From Cryptomeria japonica (lineage: Eukaryota; Streptophyta; Pinopsida; Cupressales; Cupressaceae), in assembly GCF_030272615.1 (NCBI RefSeq), contig NC_081406.1, positions 239,992,422-240,056,421 of the forward strand: DNA of 64,000 nt. The letters are read 5' to 3'. This document shows, one piece after another, positions 1 to 11,960 of the stretch (within the stretch, counting starts at the first letter, position 1; the number at the start of each line of letters is the position of its first letter). The position numbers and the translations under genes are program-made. The notes below the pieces were generated by a model that worked only from the letters and a program-made list of their open reading frames with translations, made no database searches and was not told the DNA's origin.

Positions 1-1560
1 TGAAATATGTGGTTTTTATCTTGTCACACATCAATCTGAGATAAAATGAATGTGCCCTATGGAACCACAAAATCCAAGTTTCAGATTACAAATTGGTTGT
101 TTCTTGGGAATTTGAAAATGTTTTCATGTTTCAGTGCACAAAGTTATTGGTCAAGCATGTCAAGTCTAGCTGATTTTTACTTTTTCCATATCACTGTGCA
201 TGATTAATAAATCTCTAAAAATTTTAAAATTTTATATATAAATAAATGTTTACATTTATTGTAAATTTCTTGTATGTATGATTGTTGAATTAATCACAAG
301 AGCTCAGTTGGGCATGACGGATTGAACATACGAAGTTCAAGCTATTGAATTATATCAAATCTGGGTTCATATGGGTTTTCGAATCCATGCATTATTGTGA
401 CAACCCACAACCCACATGGAGATGCGATCCTATTAATCTGTGTTGGCTCTGTACTGGGATAAATTAAAATCAATTATAGATTGGACTGAGGAAGCATCTC
501 TATGTAGAATTTGAGTTGTATAGACTGCAATATAAATCCAAAAAACTTGCAACATGAAACAAAGTTACAGTCATAAAATAACATTCATATAAACATGGAT
601 TATAAAGATAGTCGGCTTTTATGTGCCCATAAGCATTTCAAATTACCCTATAACTGCTTTTCAACATTCACTTTCCCATGTTTCTACGAATTATCCACTA
701 CTAACTACAGGGACTCAATAATTGAATATTTTTTTATAAATTTGGTACACAAAATGTAAAGATTGTAATTTGGTATTTTAATTTAAATATTAAAATTAGG
801 ACTCTTCAAATATTGTTGTTTTTTAATTACGGTTTCTTAAATATTAGAATTTTTGAAATAATCCTCTTGAGTTATCACTGAATTTCTTCTTATATTTCAC
901 TTTAATGCTTGCATCTATTGAAGGCATTTTCCATTTGAATCTTCAACCATTAAACTAGATATTAGGATTAAAAAGATAATCACTCCATCATGTCCATAGA
1001 AATGGTTATTTATTAGGTGTACAATAGGCTTAGTCTATTATATAAAATTATACCAGTAAATAATGATAATGATAATGATATATGTATATGTAAGCTTGAT
1101 AAGTTGATGATATGACTGATTAGAAATTAGTTAGATTTGAGAAGTTTCATGTTTGGGTTACATTTGTGGATTATGATGATAGGTCATTGATGGTGCATAT
1201 TTTGGGAGAGAATATAGAGACATCATCTTTTCATAATTTATTTTAGTTCTTTTTGCTGTTTTTAGATTGGATTGTTTGTGTTGTTTCTGGATTCAATTGT
1301 GTCATGGTTGGGTTCAATGGAAATCTGCAGGAGAATGTGGATTAGATTAGATTGAATTTACATTGCTCATTGATGGGTATGTAGATTATAGAGAATAGCC
1401 TTGATTGGAGCTATTGTTGTGAATATTTATAATACTTCCATTGGAGTTTCTAATTCACTTTGATTTCATTTATTTTCCATGATTGGGTTCAATGAAAATC
1501 TATAGGGGAATGTGGATTACAGTGAATTTACAATGAAAATATTTGATAAGCACTAGAGCT
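1..1560. other. No gene seen; AT-rich intergenic DNA
   Basis: No reading frame of recognisable family was found on either strand. Short AT-rich and TGATAA-type simple stretches occur around 1063-1085. The only structure is an imperfect duplication described separately. Confidence 0.6.
1303..1536. repeat. Imperfect direct duplication, about 175 bp apart
   Basis: A block of about 60 bp at 1303-1365, beginning CATGGTTGGGTTCAATGG, recurs at 1478-1536 as CATGATTGGGTTCAATGA with several substitutions. It looks like an old tandem duplication; no coding meaning is visible. Confidence 0.65.
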
Positions 1561-2253
1561 TTGAGCATCCTTAGGGTGGAATTTATTATGTCAAAATTCA
1601 TCTTTAATTTACAAAAAGCCTCTTCAAAATTTGCTTCTAGCCTCTTCTGACTAGGACTTGTTAACACTAAGATTTTTTATGTCATAATGCAGAGAAATTA
1701 CTCTCAGAATGTTTCATCAAAATCGCCTAAATTTTCTTGGTTATTCTTATGGCCAATCCTTGGTAACATATGCAGCTACTCTGCCACAATTTACTCAGAC
1801 TTGCTTTTAGCCTTATCGGACAGTCCTTGATAATACATTCATCCATTTTGACATAAGTCACATTTATTTGATCTCTACCTTTAAATTGAAAGTCCCCCGG
1901 ACTTCTTTCTACCCCTCTTCTAACCAGGCTTGGTAACCTGAGTCTCTTTTTTATCATAGTCTAGAATGGACTTGCAGTTAGTCATATATTTCAAATTCAC
2001 ATGGTCTTGCTTTTATCTTCTTCCAACTAGGACTTGGTATGATAAGCATCTATTCTATCATAATTCGAATGGACTTGTACTAGGCCTTTTAATCAAAATT
2101 CATATTGTTGTTCTTCTATACCATACCAACTAGGCCTTGGTAATGTGAATATCTATAATAAGTCACGTGGGCAAGTACTCATCCTTTTCATCAAAATTCA
2201 CCTTGACTTCACCCATCCCCATCTGAATAGTTCAACAGAAAGATCTATTGTGT

Positions 2254-2416
2254 CTAAATTATATCAGATTTGCACCCAGCATTTTGTCAACAACTCAGAA
2301 AAGCATAATGATCTACTTCAAGAATCGCTGAGACACTAAATTATATCAGATTTGCACCCAGAATTTTGTCAACAACTCAGAAAAGCATAATGATCTACTT
2401 CAAGAATCGCTGAGAC
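2254..2416. repeat. 82-bp tandem duplication inside the minisatellite
   Basis: Copy one (2254-2335) and copy two (2336-2416) are almost identical, beginning CTAAATTATATCAG. They differ visibly only at the base after GCACCCAG. This is far younger than the surrounding degenerate array. Confidence 0.9.
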
Positions 2417-2663
2417 TTGTGCCAATATCTTCTGGTCGGGCCTTTCTAACACAATGTTTTATTCTATCAAAATTAATGACTTGTAGTAGCCTCTTTGGAT
2501 AGGCATTAGTAAATTAAGAATCTATTTAGTAATGTCTATGTACATTTTCATCAAGTCTCCCCTGGATAGGCCTTGGTAACATTACTATCTATTCTTTCAA
2601 AATTCACCCGGATGTGAACTCAATGTCTTCTAGGAAAGCTTCTCCAAGACAAGCTTTAATAAC

Positions 2664-2823
2664 ACAAGGATCTATTTGGTTGATATTTGCGTAAACACAT
2701 ACTTAATGTATCCCGGTGAAGCCTTGAACACAAGGATCTATTTTGTTGATACTTGCACAAGGATCTATTTTGTTGATATTTGCGTAAACACATACTTAAT
2801 GTATCCCGGTGAAGCCTTGAACA
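2664..2823. repeat. Duplicated 67-bp segment with a partial copy between
   Basis: Segment 2664-2731 (ACAAGGATCTATTTGGTTGA and onward) reappears at 2757-2823. A 27-bp partial copy of the same start lies at 2730-2756. This is a local expansion of the minisatellite above. Confidence 0.85.
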
Positions 2824-3310
2824 CAGGAATGCATTTCCTCATATTCAACTAATCTGGCTCTCAACTTCTTTATATAGGACTTAGTAACACAAAGATCTAT
2901 TCAGTAGATATACACCTAGGCTTATGCAACATAAGAATTTGCACCTTGTAGGCCTTTGTAACATAAGAATTTATTCAAAAAAATTTCACCTGAATTTGCA
3001 TCTAACACTTCTAGATAGCCTGTAGAAATGATATGATCTATTTTATCAACTTAAAAAACTCCTAGACTTATAATGGGCTTCTTTGGGATAGGCCTAAGTA
3101 AAATGATGATATATTCTATCAAAATTTATCTAGGCTTACACTTAGCCTCTCACATAAGCCTCTGTAATATGATAATATATTCAGTCAGTAATCTAATTAG
3201 ACATTCACCAAGCTGTTCCATGTAGGCCTTAGTAATATAAAGATCCAATATGTCAATGCTCACCTGAACTTGCATAGCAAATTTAGGCTCAGCAGCATGA
3301 TTTATTAAAT

Positions 3311-4951
3311 CTTACGAACTACTTAAGGAGCTATAATGGTTTAATGCATGACCTCGTATGATATGTCGTTGTTCTTGTATGCTTTCCCACTATTTTTATT
3401 ATCTACTAAATGACATAACTCTATTTTTGAACCTCCTTATGTGGCCTTGTGACAGTCCCTGTTGTGCCCTAATGATGCATCAAATTAATCACTATGATTG
3501 CCATTAATTGTACATGAGCCCGAAAGATTGTATTTTCATTGTCTTCTTTGAGCTTTTCATATTGCACTTACTATTAAGGGACTGTACCTCTCTGTTCTAA
3601 TCTTTTATGCTCTAGGAAGATTGTTCTCATGTCTCTTTTAGTGAACTGATCACTGTTAATGATGCACTTGACCATGAATGGTAGGTTATGACTGGAATGT
3701 CATTTATTTGTAGTCTTCTTAAGTTCACAACTATTTTCCTAATAGCTTCAGAAATTGTCCAATATCCCCAGTTCACATAACCTTGTTAAAACCCTACAAA
3801 TCTGCCTTGCATGCTAATATTTAGAGAGGGCAGGAAAAATTAATTAGTTTGTTTTCATAACTACCTTCCATTCTAATATTTTTGTTTCTTATGTTGTTTT
3901 AAAGATAAAAAAAACTGAAGCTCTTCTTTCATTTGAGATAAAAGAAAGTGAAGCTCGCTGTTTATTCAGCCACATTTATACATTGATTTTGTAACATTCC
4001 GCCTGACACATAGATGATACATACAACCCTAAACTGTTACATCATTTTCTTTAATAGATGCATAAATTGATTGGAAGGTTGTAACTGAGATGACTTTAAT
4101 ATTATAAAATTGTAATGTGAATGACAATTCAAACATCATGTTCTTCAGCTTCATATGATAAATTGCTATAATTACTATCGGCAGTACAAATTAGACCTTC
4201 TTCAGATCCAACCGCTAGTAGCTATTGCTCTTATTCATATGCACTATAACCGTTACTACTAAAAGGGGTAATAGGAGTAGCCTAAAGCTTCTTCCTGAAA
4301 GTTCCTTCCCATGTGCATGTGTGTTTTTTTAAAAGGGGATACATATTATACAGTGCGAGAGGAAGGTGCCCTATTTTAGTTTAATGTATGAGAGTTTCAT
4401 ACCCTCAGTAGTAAAATAAAGTAATTCTGTTTAACTTCAGCAATGCATAAAAATATATAATGGATATGGTGCCAAAAAAAAAAGGATTACAGAAACTAAA
4501 TTTTAAACAAATAGGTCTATGGAATCTCATGTATGTCTCTTCCTCCCATTACAAAACAGTGTTTCAAATAGTAAGGTTATGAATCACACACTGCTATTTC
4601 TATAAGTGTAATAAAGGGACGACCATACATGAGAAAGTTAATGTTTTTGCAGAAGTAGCTTAGAACAGAAGCATCTGTTATAAACTCACCAAGATGAATT
4701 CTCATAGGAGTGTTGTAAAGAAGGATTGAATAGAATAATTAAATAATGTCAGCCTTTCTAAATAGGAACAGGCGCTTAAGAAGATTTAAAGGCATGGTAA
4801 TATCAACCTGCACATAGAAATTCCCTCGCCCTACTTTATTGGGGTATCAAGAAAAAAATATATAGATACATGTAAAAGCTTATGCAAACCAGGGGTAACA
4901 AATTCTAGAGTTTTGTTAGGGCGCCATTCCCCCTTCTCTAGCACCTGTGTG
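3311..4951. other. No gene seen
   Basis: No supported coding region, RNA gene or clear repeat was found. Base composition is AT-rich with scattered homopolymers. Short frames present are of random length. Confidence 0.55.
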
Positions 4952-5047
4952 GTCAAGGAGTGCATATTTATGTATATGTACATAAACACATGGTTTAATG
5001 TCAAGGAGTGCATATTTATGTATATGTACATAAACACATGGTTTAAT
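4952..5047. repeat. 48-bp perfect tandem duplication
   Basis: Two adjacent copies (4952-4999 and 5000-5047) begin GTCAAGGAGTGCATATTTAT and end at GGTTTAAT. A 68-residue minus-strand frame over it simply repeats its own sequence because of this duplication and is not considered a gene. Confidence 0.93.
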
Positions 5048-5499
5048 TTGTATCTATGTATATGTGTATAGATATATGGGTGTGTATGCTTATATTTTAA
5101 AAGGGGCTATCAATTAGCTTAAAAGCATTAAAGCCACATCAGCTAACCTGATAAGGGAGTGAGGTGTGAGTTGTGTATCAAGAGTAGGAGCGACGCTCTC
5201 TCTCTCTCAAACATAATGACAAGTTCTAGCATTTGGATTGTGATGAAGTCATCATAGAGTGTGGCCTCGGAGTAATTACCAAATCCAAGTCAGGGAAAGA
5301 TATAAAAAAATAAAATTTTCATTATAAAACTTATTTAAGACATGTGGTGGGTTCATTTAGGGTAAATTCTAATGAATTGGATTAAAATAATTATAAAATA
5401 TATATTATTGTAGATAAATATGTTTGTAAATACACACATATACATATATACAAGTATATAGATATATACATATGCATATACATATACATATACATATCC

Positions 5500-5548
<49 letters not shown>

Positions 5549-6015
5549 CTTTTATATATACATATACATTTACATATACATTATTCATTATACATTATAC
5601 ATAATACATTATACATCATATAATTATTTAAAATTTTAAAAGAAGGGGAGAGTTGAAACTATGAAGTTATAAGTGTTAAATGTGAGATTTATTCGTACAT
5701 TAGAAAAGGATTAAACAGGCGACTATATAAACTATATAGCTCTATTTGCTAGATTAGATGGAGAACAAGAATCTATAAGTGTTAGAGGAAGTGAACTTTA
5801 GTTTACATTTAGAGTTGACTTAAAAGATTACAAATTCTTTAATATAAATTGATTTAATATGACTAAGTTAATCAATTTGATAGAGTTGAATTGAAAGCAC
5901 ACTATGTTTATACATTGACTGAAATTTCTTGTACCTACAAGAAACCAATATCAATAAAAACTAAACTAAGAACTGTTCCCCATGCAACATTAATAAATAT
6001 GACTCCGACTTGAGA
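5048..6015. repeat. AT-rich interval with a TA/TATACA microsatellite
   Basis: An alternating TA tract runs from about 5509 to 5541 and is flanked by CATATA/TACATA variants from 5440 to 5600. A short CT run sits near 5190-5207. The rest of the interval shows no gene. Confidence 0.85.
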
Positions 6016-6489
6016 ATGAACCTAAGAATATAGGTGAGCATGTATAAAAATTAGTTTGGGACTCTATATAAAATTTCAACCTCAGATCATTCAGTACAAC
6101 GTACAACCTCATCATGTCAAGGTATTCTACATTAGTCTTCCTAAATTATATGGGCATAAGATGTTACTTTGAAGGCAATGAATCTAAGAATATAGGTGAG
6201 CATGTATAAAAATTAGTTTGGGACTCTATATTAAATTTCAACCTCAGATCATTCAGTACAACCTCATTATGTCAAGGTATTCTACATTAGTCTTCCTAAA
6301 TTATATGGGCATAAGATGTTACTTTGAAGGCAATGAATCTAATAAGAATATAAGTGAGCATGTATAAAAATTAGTTTGGGACTCTATATTAAATTTCAAC
6401 CTCAGATCATTCAGTACAACCTCACCATGTCAAGGTATTCTACATTAGTCTTCCTAAATTATATGGACATAAGATGTTACTTTGAAGGC
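6016..6489. repeat. Three tandem copies of an about 155-162-bp unit
   Basis: Copies start at 6016, 6178 and 6333, each with ATGAA(C/T)CTAA followed by GAATATA(G/A)GTGAGCATG. Each closes with GATGTTACTTTGAAGGCA. Copies are highly similar with small indels, for example CAACGTACAACC in copy one against CAACC in the others. No stable coding frame is seen. Confidence 0.92.
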
Positions 6490-7027
6490 ACCATTCCCCA
6501 GTAACTTGATCATCATATTAACCGTGGAAAGATTCTAGTTAACTTAAAAAAGAAAAGTTGCATCAATTCATGTCGAACTGTTAGGGAATTACAATTTGGG
6601 TGTGCTCCTGGTTAAAATATTCATAAATAACCCCCCACACAGAGTGAGGGACTATTTCCATGCGGGACAGACTATCATTCTTTATAGCCGCCTAGATCTT
6701 TGTTATTCTCCAAATTTCTTGTCATCTTAACGCCTTTTCGGGGATGTTATAAGTTCGAAGATTGTTTCTACTCTTTATCTTTGCCGAGCTTTTTTGTTGG
6801 ACTTATTTTATTTGGCAGACTGGTCTTTTAGTTTGCTCACCTCTTCATGGCTTTATCACTGCCGTCGGCGTCATCGTATCATAATTTATAGTTATGACTA
6901 TCGGGCGTATGTACATCATAATGTTTTTATGACTAATTTTATAAAGACAATTGCGATCGTCGTGATTTCCCCGAGTTTCCTTCTGTTTGTCGAATTCTTG
7001 ATTTTCTCAGGGCCCATCTTCGATTTA
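6490..7027. other. No gene; moderately CpG-containing block
   Basis: From about 6600 the sequence is richer in CpG than its surroundings (CCGTCGGCGTCATCG near 6862-6877). A 100-residue plus-strand frame at 6794-7096 is hydrophobic and matches no family I recognise. It probably belongs to the same unidentified repeat that is duplicated just downstream. Confidence 0.45.
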
Positions 7028-7615
7028 TCAAAAATCTCGATTTCCTTATTGATCTGTTGCAATGCAAGTTTCGGAAATATAAGATTTGAGAACTAGTTTC
7101 GGGCATTAAAATTTGACTAGGATATTTGCGTGCACTTTTCGGTGGTAATATCTTATGGGTTTTTTATTTTCGCTTGGTGGTTTCGCATCTTATTTTTTCT
7201 ATTTTTAGATCCTATAATATATTTTGAAGATATGTTATGCTAGTAGTATTACAATAGACTTCAATATGGGTTGTCTTTTATAAATGTTCATTACATTATG
7301 GTGAATGATTTAATCAAAATCTCAAATTTCTTATTGTTATTGATATGTGGCCATGCAAATGAGAAAATATAAAATTTAGGAATCAGTTCTCTTTCAAGTG
7401 AGATTTGGGCATCGGAAATTGACTACGATATTTAAGTGCACTTTTGGATGGTAATATCTCATTGGTTTTTTAATCTCACTTGGTGGTTTTATATCTTATT
7501 TTTTCTATTTTTAGGTTCCATAATATATTTTGAAGATATGTTGTGCCAGCAGTATTACAATAGACCTCAATATTGGCGGTCTTCTATAAATGTTTATTAC
7601 ATTATGGTGAATGAT
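7028..7615. repeat. Tandem duplication, unit about 285-303 bp
   Basis: Copy one is about 7028-7312 and copy two about 7313-7615. Both run ATCAAAAATCTC, then CACTTTT(C/G)G(G/A)TGGTAATATC, then TTTTGAAGATATGTT, then TTACATTATGGTGAATGA. Copy one keeps several CpGs where copy two has TG or CA (CTTTTCGG against CTTTTGGA; TTTCGC against TTTTAT). Copy two therefore looks more deaminated. Confidence 0.85.
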
Positions 7616-9776
7616 TTTATTGTGTTTCTTTGTTTTAACTAGATTTCATTTTTTTGTTCATTTTGTTTCTTAGATTAGTGTAGAAGGTATTCTTACATCT
7701 TGACCTTTTTTCCAATCAACTCAAATGTAGAAAAAAATCAATATAAGTTCCAAGTCTCTATTTTGGTAGGAGGTTAGATTTATTATCCTTGCTGCTATCA
7801 TCATTGATTTTAATTATAAATGCCATCAACAAGTTGAATTACTCCATAAGAACTAAAGACTCAAAAACCAAATTAAAATAATACTTCCTAATTGCTATAC
7901 ACAAAATTAATTCATACTTATCACTGCATGTCTCCTTTATTTGAAAATAATATTTTAACTTGTTCATTTTTGTTATTAATTATTTCCTTATGAACAATTG
8001 TGAGTCCAACTTTTACTAAATCCATTTTTTTTTTCATTGGAACCATTTGAATTATTCATTATTTCTCTCAATTCTAAAAGTCATATGTACATAAACTTAC
8101 TACACAAATAGTAAAAACATGAAATACAAATTAAAAGTTTGTAGAGTTTTAATAATCATTAGATCCAAAGTTTGCTGACAGATTATTTGATTATCAATGA
8201 TAAAATGTGAATACATTATCCAAATTTATGCCGGTTATAATCAATAGTAGTAATCAATAGTAGTAAGGAGATGTGGAAAATGTGATAATGTGAAGACAAA
8301 GATAACATTCTATCTAGAATGCACCAAATTATACTCCTAGAAATAATCAATGGTACCTATGTAGTAAAAACACAAATGATACTAACACATAGATTCAATT
8401 GATTAATATAGAGCTTCAACTGTTTTCAATACATAAGAAGATTACATAGAGTTCTTACTTAATGTAACACAAGAAAATATAAGATTGCTACTCTTAAACA
8501 GAAAAACAATTACAGAAGATAGAACTGTTTTTCCTTATTTCACAAAGAAAGTAGAGTTGATGCTTTTACAACAAATAGAGAAATAGAAAATAGATCTCTT
8601 GTTTCCTTGAAAAACAAAATTGCAGTTTGCTTCTGTTCATTTCTATGTTGCCTATACAACCATATATAATGACATTTCTTTTCAAAATATTTATGAATTC
8701 TCTTCGATTCAAGATTATTGCTCAATTTCTCATGCTTAAATTTATAGAAAAAAAAAAATAATAATTTTTTTTTATAATAGAAAATAAATTGATTTCACTA
8801 GAATTAATTAATTCATAGTTTTTGTAGAAGGCTTTAAGTCTTCATAAGCTTCGTATGTATGTATACATATGTATATGTAGACACACATATATACTCTCTC
8901 CTGTGTTGATACCATTGTGAGGCTATGATTTTTTTATTGAATGGAAAATGGGAAAGCAAAACTGTGTATTCTATTATTGATGTAGAAAAGAATAATGTAA
9001 CTTTACATAGAAGGCGGCACTAGTGATAGAGCAGCATAGAAACTGTCAAAACACAAACTAAAATAAAATTATCAGAACAAAATCTAAAACTACTTAATTA
9101 TTTGATTATTAATATCTTAACAATTATAAGCACAAATGAATATGTAGCAATTGAACTCTGTATAACTACTGACCCTTCCCCAATAAGTATCATTCATAAA
9201 TGAATGATAACTCAAAGACTACCAACCATGGGCGATTACAGATAAGAAGATAAAAGATAAACAAGTCATAAAAGAAATCTTAAATGAAATTGCAGTGCAT
9301 TGTTGTTTTCTTGCGGATGAACATGTGAATGTATTTATTGTGGTTCTTGGAATTATAGTTTCCAACAGCCCGGTAAGGATATGGAAAATGTGATAATGTG
9401 AATCAACATACATTAGAATGCAGCTAAGTAAGGAGGAGGACAACGAATATGTACAATATCAATTATAGGGTGGGTGTGGGGAATGATTTAAATCATACAC
9501 ACTAAGCTTATGTTTCTAGATTTAAAAGTGTTAAATAATCAGTTCTGCGAATGACCTCTTGAAAGGCATGAACTACACAAACTTACGTTTTATCTCCAAC
9601 GAATTATAGATTGTGAGTATATGATTACTACCCATCATATGCTCTCTGTTTGTTAAAGAAATGAGATGGATGGAAACTAAGTAGAACACCTTAGTAAAGA
9701 ATGCATCATACAAAATGATCCAAATTGGGCTTAAAAGTGTATTCACAAATAATTTGGAACCATTAATGTCAAGTGC
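7616..9776. other. No gene seen
   Basis: Low-complexity AT-rich DNA. A short element (TGGAAAATGTGATAATGTGAA) occurs at about 8274 and again at about 9380, and a small duplication AATCAATAGTAGT lies at about 8239-8265. Two short minus-strand frames (8540-8725, 9219-9443) match nothing I recognise. Confidence 0.5.
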
Positions 9777-10036
9777 TGAGAGAAGACTAGAGGTGCCAAT
9801 GATGGTTTAATTGGGCCACCACTTAGGAGGTAAGGCATAAGCCATAAGTATTCTTTGTATGGTCTATAATTTCAAAATAGTTTTTATGATAACATTTCCA
9901 ATGTTCTGAGAGAAAACTAGAGGTGCCAATGATGGTTTAATTGGGCCACCACTTAGGAGGTAAGGCATAAGCCATAAGTATTCTTTGTATGGTCTATAAT
10001 TTCAAAATAGTTTTTATGATAACATTTCCAATGTTC
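9777..10036. repeat. 130-bp tandem duplication, nearly perfect
   Basis: The unit containing AGAGGTGCCAATGATGG and ending AACATTTCCAATGTTCT is present at about 9777-9906 and 9907-10036. The visible difference is AGAAGAC against AGAAAAC. It is recent, since the copies have hardly diverged. Confidence 0.92.
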
Positions 10037-10734
10037 TAATTGGGGATTAAAAGACATAAACCTAATTTTTTGAGCCATATGAGTAGGCGGTGTCACATAA
10101 GTAATAGTCTAGGTCTCCTAATCTTGATTAGGTAACAAATTAAAAACTTGACATATGCTAGGATAGAAATTATTAGTGTCTCTATAAAGGAGATTTAAAA
10201 GAGTTGATTCTTTTGTTGAAGAATTCCAAAACATGGACCCAAAGTGATTTATCAAGATGATGATCTTGAATGAATTGAATCAAAGATTAGAAAATATACT
10301 ACTGGCTAATTCAGGGGTCACTATGAAAGTTATTGGTAGCCGAACAAGCTAGAGCTTGATGGAATCTTAGGCCATTTAGATGATCTCAATGATAAATGTT
10401 ACTTGTATCTAGATAATCTCCCACTTGGTGAGAAGATTGTAGAGTCCAATCCCTTTCTAGACATTATTTACCTAGTAGGAAATCCAAATGAGATATAATG
10501 TTGAATGCTGGGTATTTTAATGCATTGTTCTCATCTAAGTCCTAATGATCCATTTAGCTCATAGAGAGAAATGCCTTCATGATAGACTGATTGTATTCTT
10601 AATCCACCAACATCATAAGACAAATAAAATGATTTCTACGTAATATGTTTGAAAGTATCTATTCTTATTTATAGAGGCCCAAAGTAAACCTTTGAGGAGA
10701 TTATTGACTTTAAGATAAAATTCCTTTGAAGGGA
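10037..10734. other. No intact gene; possible upstream decay of the LINE
   Basis: No recognisable domain is seen, although a LINE 3' half begins just downstream in the same direction. This could be the decayed end of its reverse-transcriptase region or unrelated DNA; I cannot read RT motifs here. Confidence 0.4.
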
Positions 10735-11960
10735 CCCAACTACAAGAGTAATAAATATGGATAAATTATTGTGGAGAAAACATTGCCTTTTAAAAGAAAG
10801 AGTCTTTGCTTGGTTGGCTATCCAAGGGAAGCTGCTCACTCAAGGTCATTGGGAAAAAATGGGAATCCAGAGAGAAAGTAGATGTGTTCTCTACAAAATG
10901 AATAATGAAATGATAGATCATATATTCTTAGATTGCCCCTATTCGAGGGAATGTTGGGATCATTTTTTAGGAAAGCTAGATTTTCAATGTCCTATGCCCC
11001 AACACTTGCTAACCTAGTTTAAAATATGGAATGGGTTTAGTAAGAAAGGTCTATTTGAAAGTCTATGGAACTCAACATCTTTCATGTCTTTGGAATTCTT
11101 TTCATCCTGATGATGAATCATGGAGTGTGATTCGAAATGTTGATAGGGAAAAAAATACACACAATCGAATCCAAAAAAAATTCAAGAATATAAGATGGAT
11201 TGTGGAAATCTCATAGCTTTAATCTATAGAAAGTTATTCCTTCGATTATAATTTGGGAGATTTGGAAGGAAAGGAATAGGAGGATTTTTCAAGATAAACA
11301 AATGTCAAAAAAAATTCTTTGCCAAAAGATGGAGGATCAAGTAGTAGATTTTGTTAATATAGCTGCCAAATAAAAAGTAGTGGATTTTGTTAATATAGCT
11401 GCCAAAGGAAAAATGAGTAAGGAAATTATTTTCAGTTTATGGAATGGTGGAATGACCAAAAAATTTAAAGGATTAAAAGGATGGAGGAAAAAACAAGGAT
11501 TGAAAAGTTAGAAGAGAGTATCAAATGGGCTCTTCCATAAGAGGGTTGGATAAAAAATAATCTTGATGGAACAACAAGAGGAAATCCAGGTGAAGGGGGA
11601 ATGGGTTGTATTGTTAAGGATGAAGAAGGAAATATAATAGCAGAAGATTCTAAAGCTCTAGGTGTAACAACAAATAATTTAGTAGAAATAAGAGCTGCTT
11701 TGCTAGGATTAGAGTTGGGCTTTAAGATTGGAGCTAAGAGAAACTACTTGGAAGGTGATTCTCATATTGTAGTATTGTAGTCAATGTAATTTGGAGAAAT
11801 AGATCTCTAAATTGAATGATGGAGAAACGGTTGATCCTAGTCCGTGATTTAATCATGAAACTTGAAGATTTTAGAATTACTCATGTTTATCAAGAAGAGA
11901 ATGTTGAGGGATATAGACTAGCTAAAAACGTAGTAAGGGTGTTTTTAAGTCTTTAACATT
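10735..11960 (+). pseudogene. LINE (L1-type) 3' half: zf-RVT and RNase H
   Basis: This is a decayed non-LTR retrotransposon ORF2 C-terminus. At 10757-11017 the protein carries the zf-RVT pattern: FAWLAIQGKLLTQGHW, then CVLYK, then IDHIFLDCPYSRECWDHF. A shifted frame near 11245-11375 reads WEIWKERNRRIFQDKQ, the usual linker of plant LINEs. At about 11548-11785 a plant RVT_3-type RNase H follows: NNLDGTTRGNPGEGGMGCIV, TNNLVEIRAALLGLELG, LEGDSHIVVL. The parts are in three frames with stops, so it is not functional. No RT core is seen upstream; 5' truncation is common for LINEs. Confidence 0.82.

Larger units (their letters stand above)
1560..3310. repeat. Degenerate minisatellite, unit roughly 65-100 bp
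   Basis: The elements TAGGCCTTGGTAAC, AAGATCTATTCTATCAAAATTCACC, GGACTTGCA and AGCCTCTTCT recur in the same order many times, for example near 1640, 1750, 1930, 2040, 2120, 2560, 2880, 3100 and 3225. Each unit is diverged and of variable length, which suggests an ancient tandem array. Open frames inside it are short and shift between units, so coding is unlikely. Confidence 0.7.

Noticed and set aside
4831-5037. 68-residue minus-strand frame with internally repeated peptide
   Set aside because: It is a by-product of the 48-bp tandem duplication; no domain.
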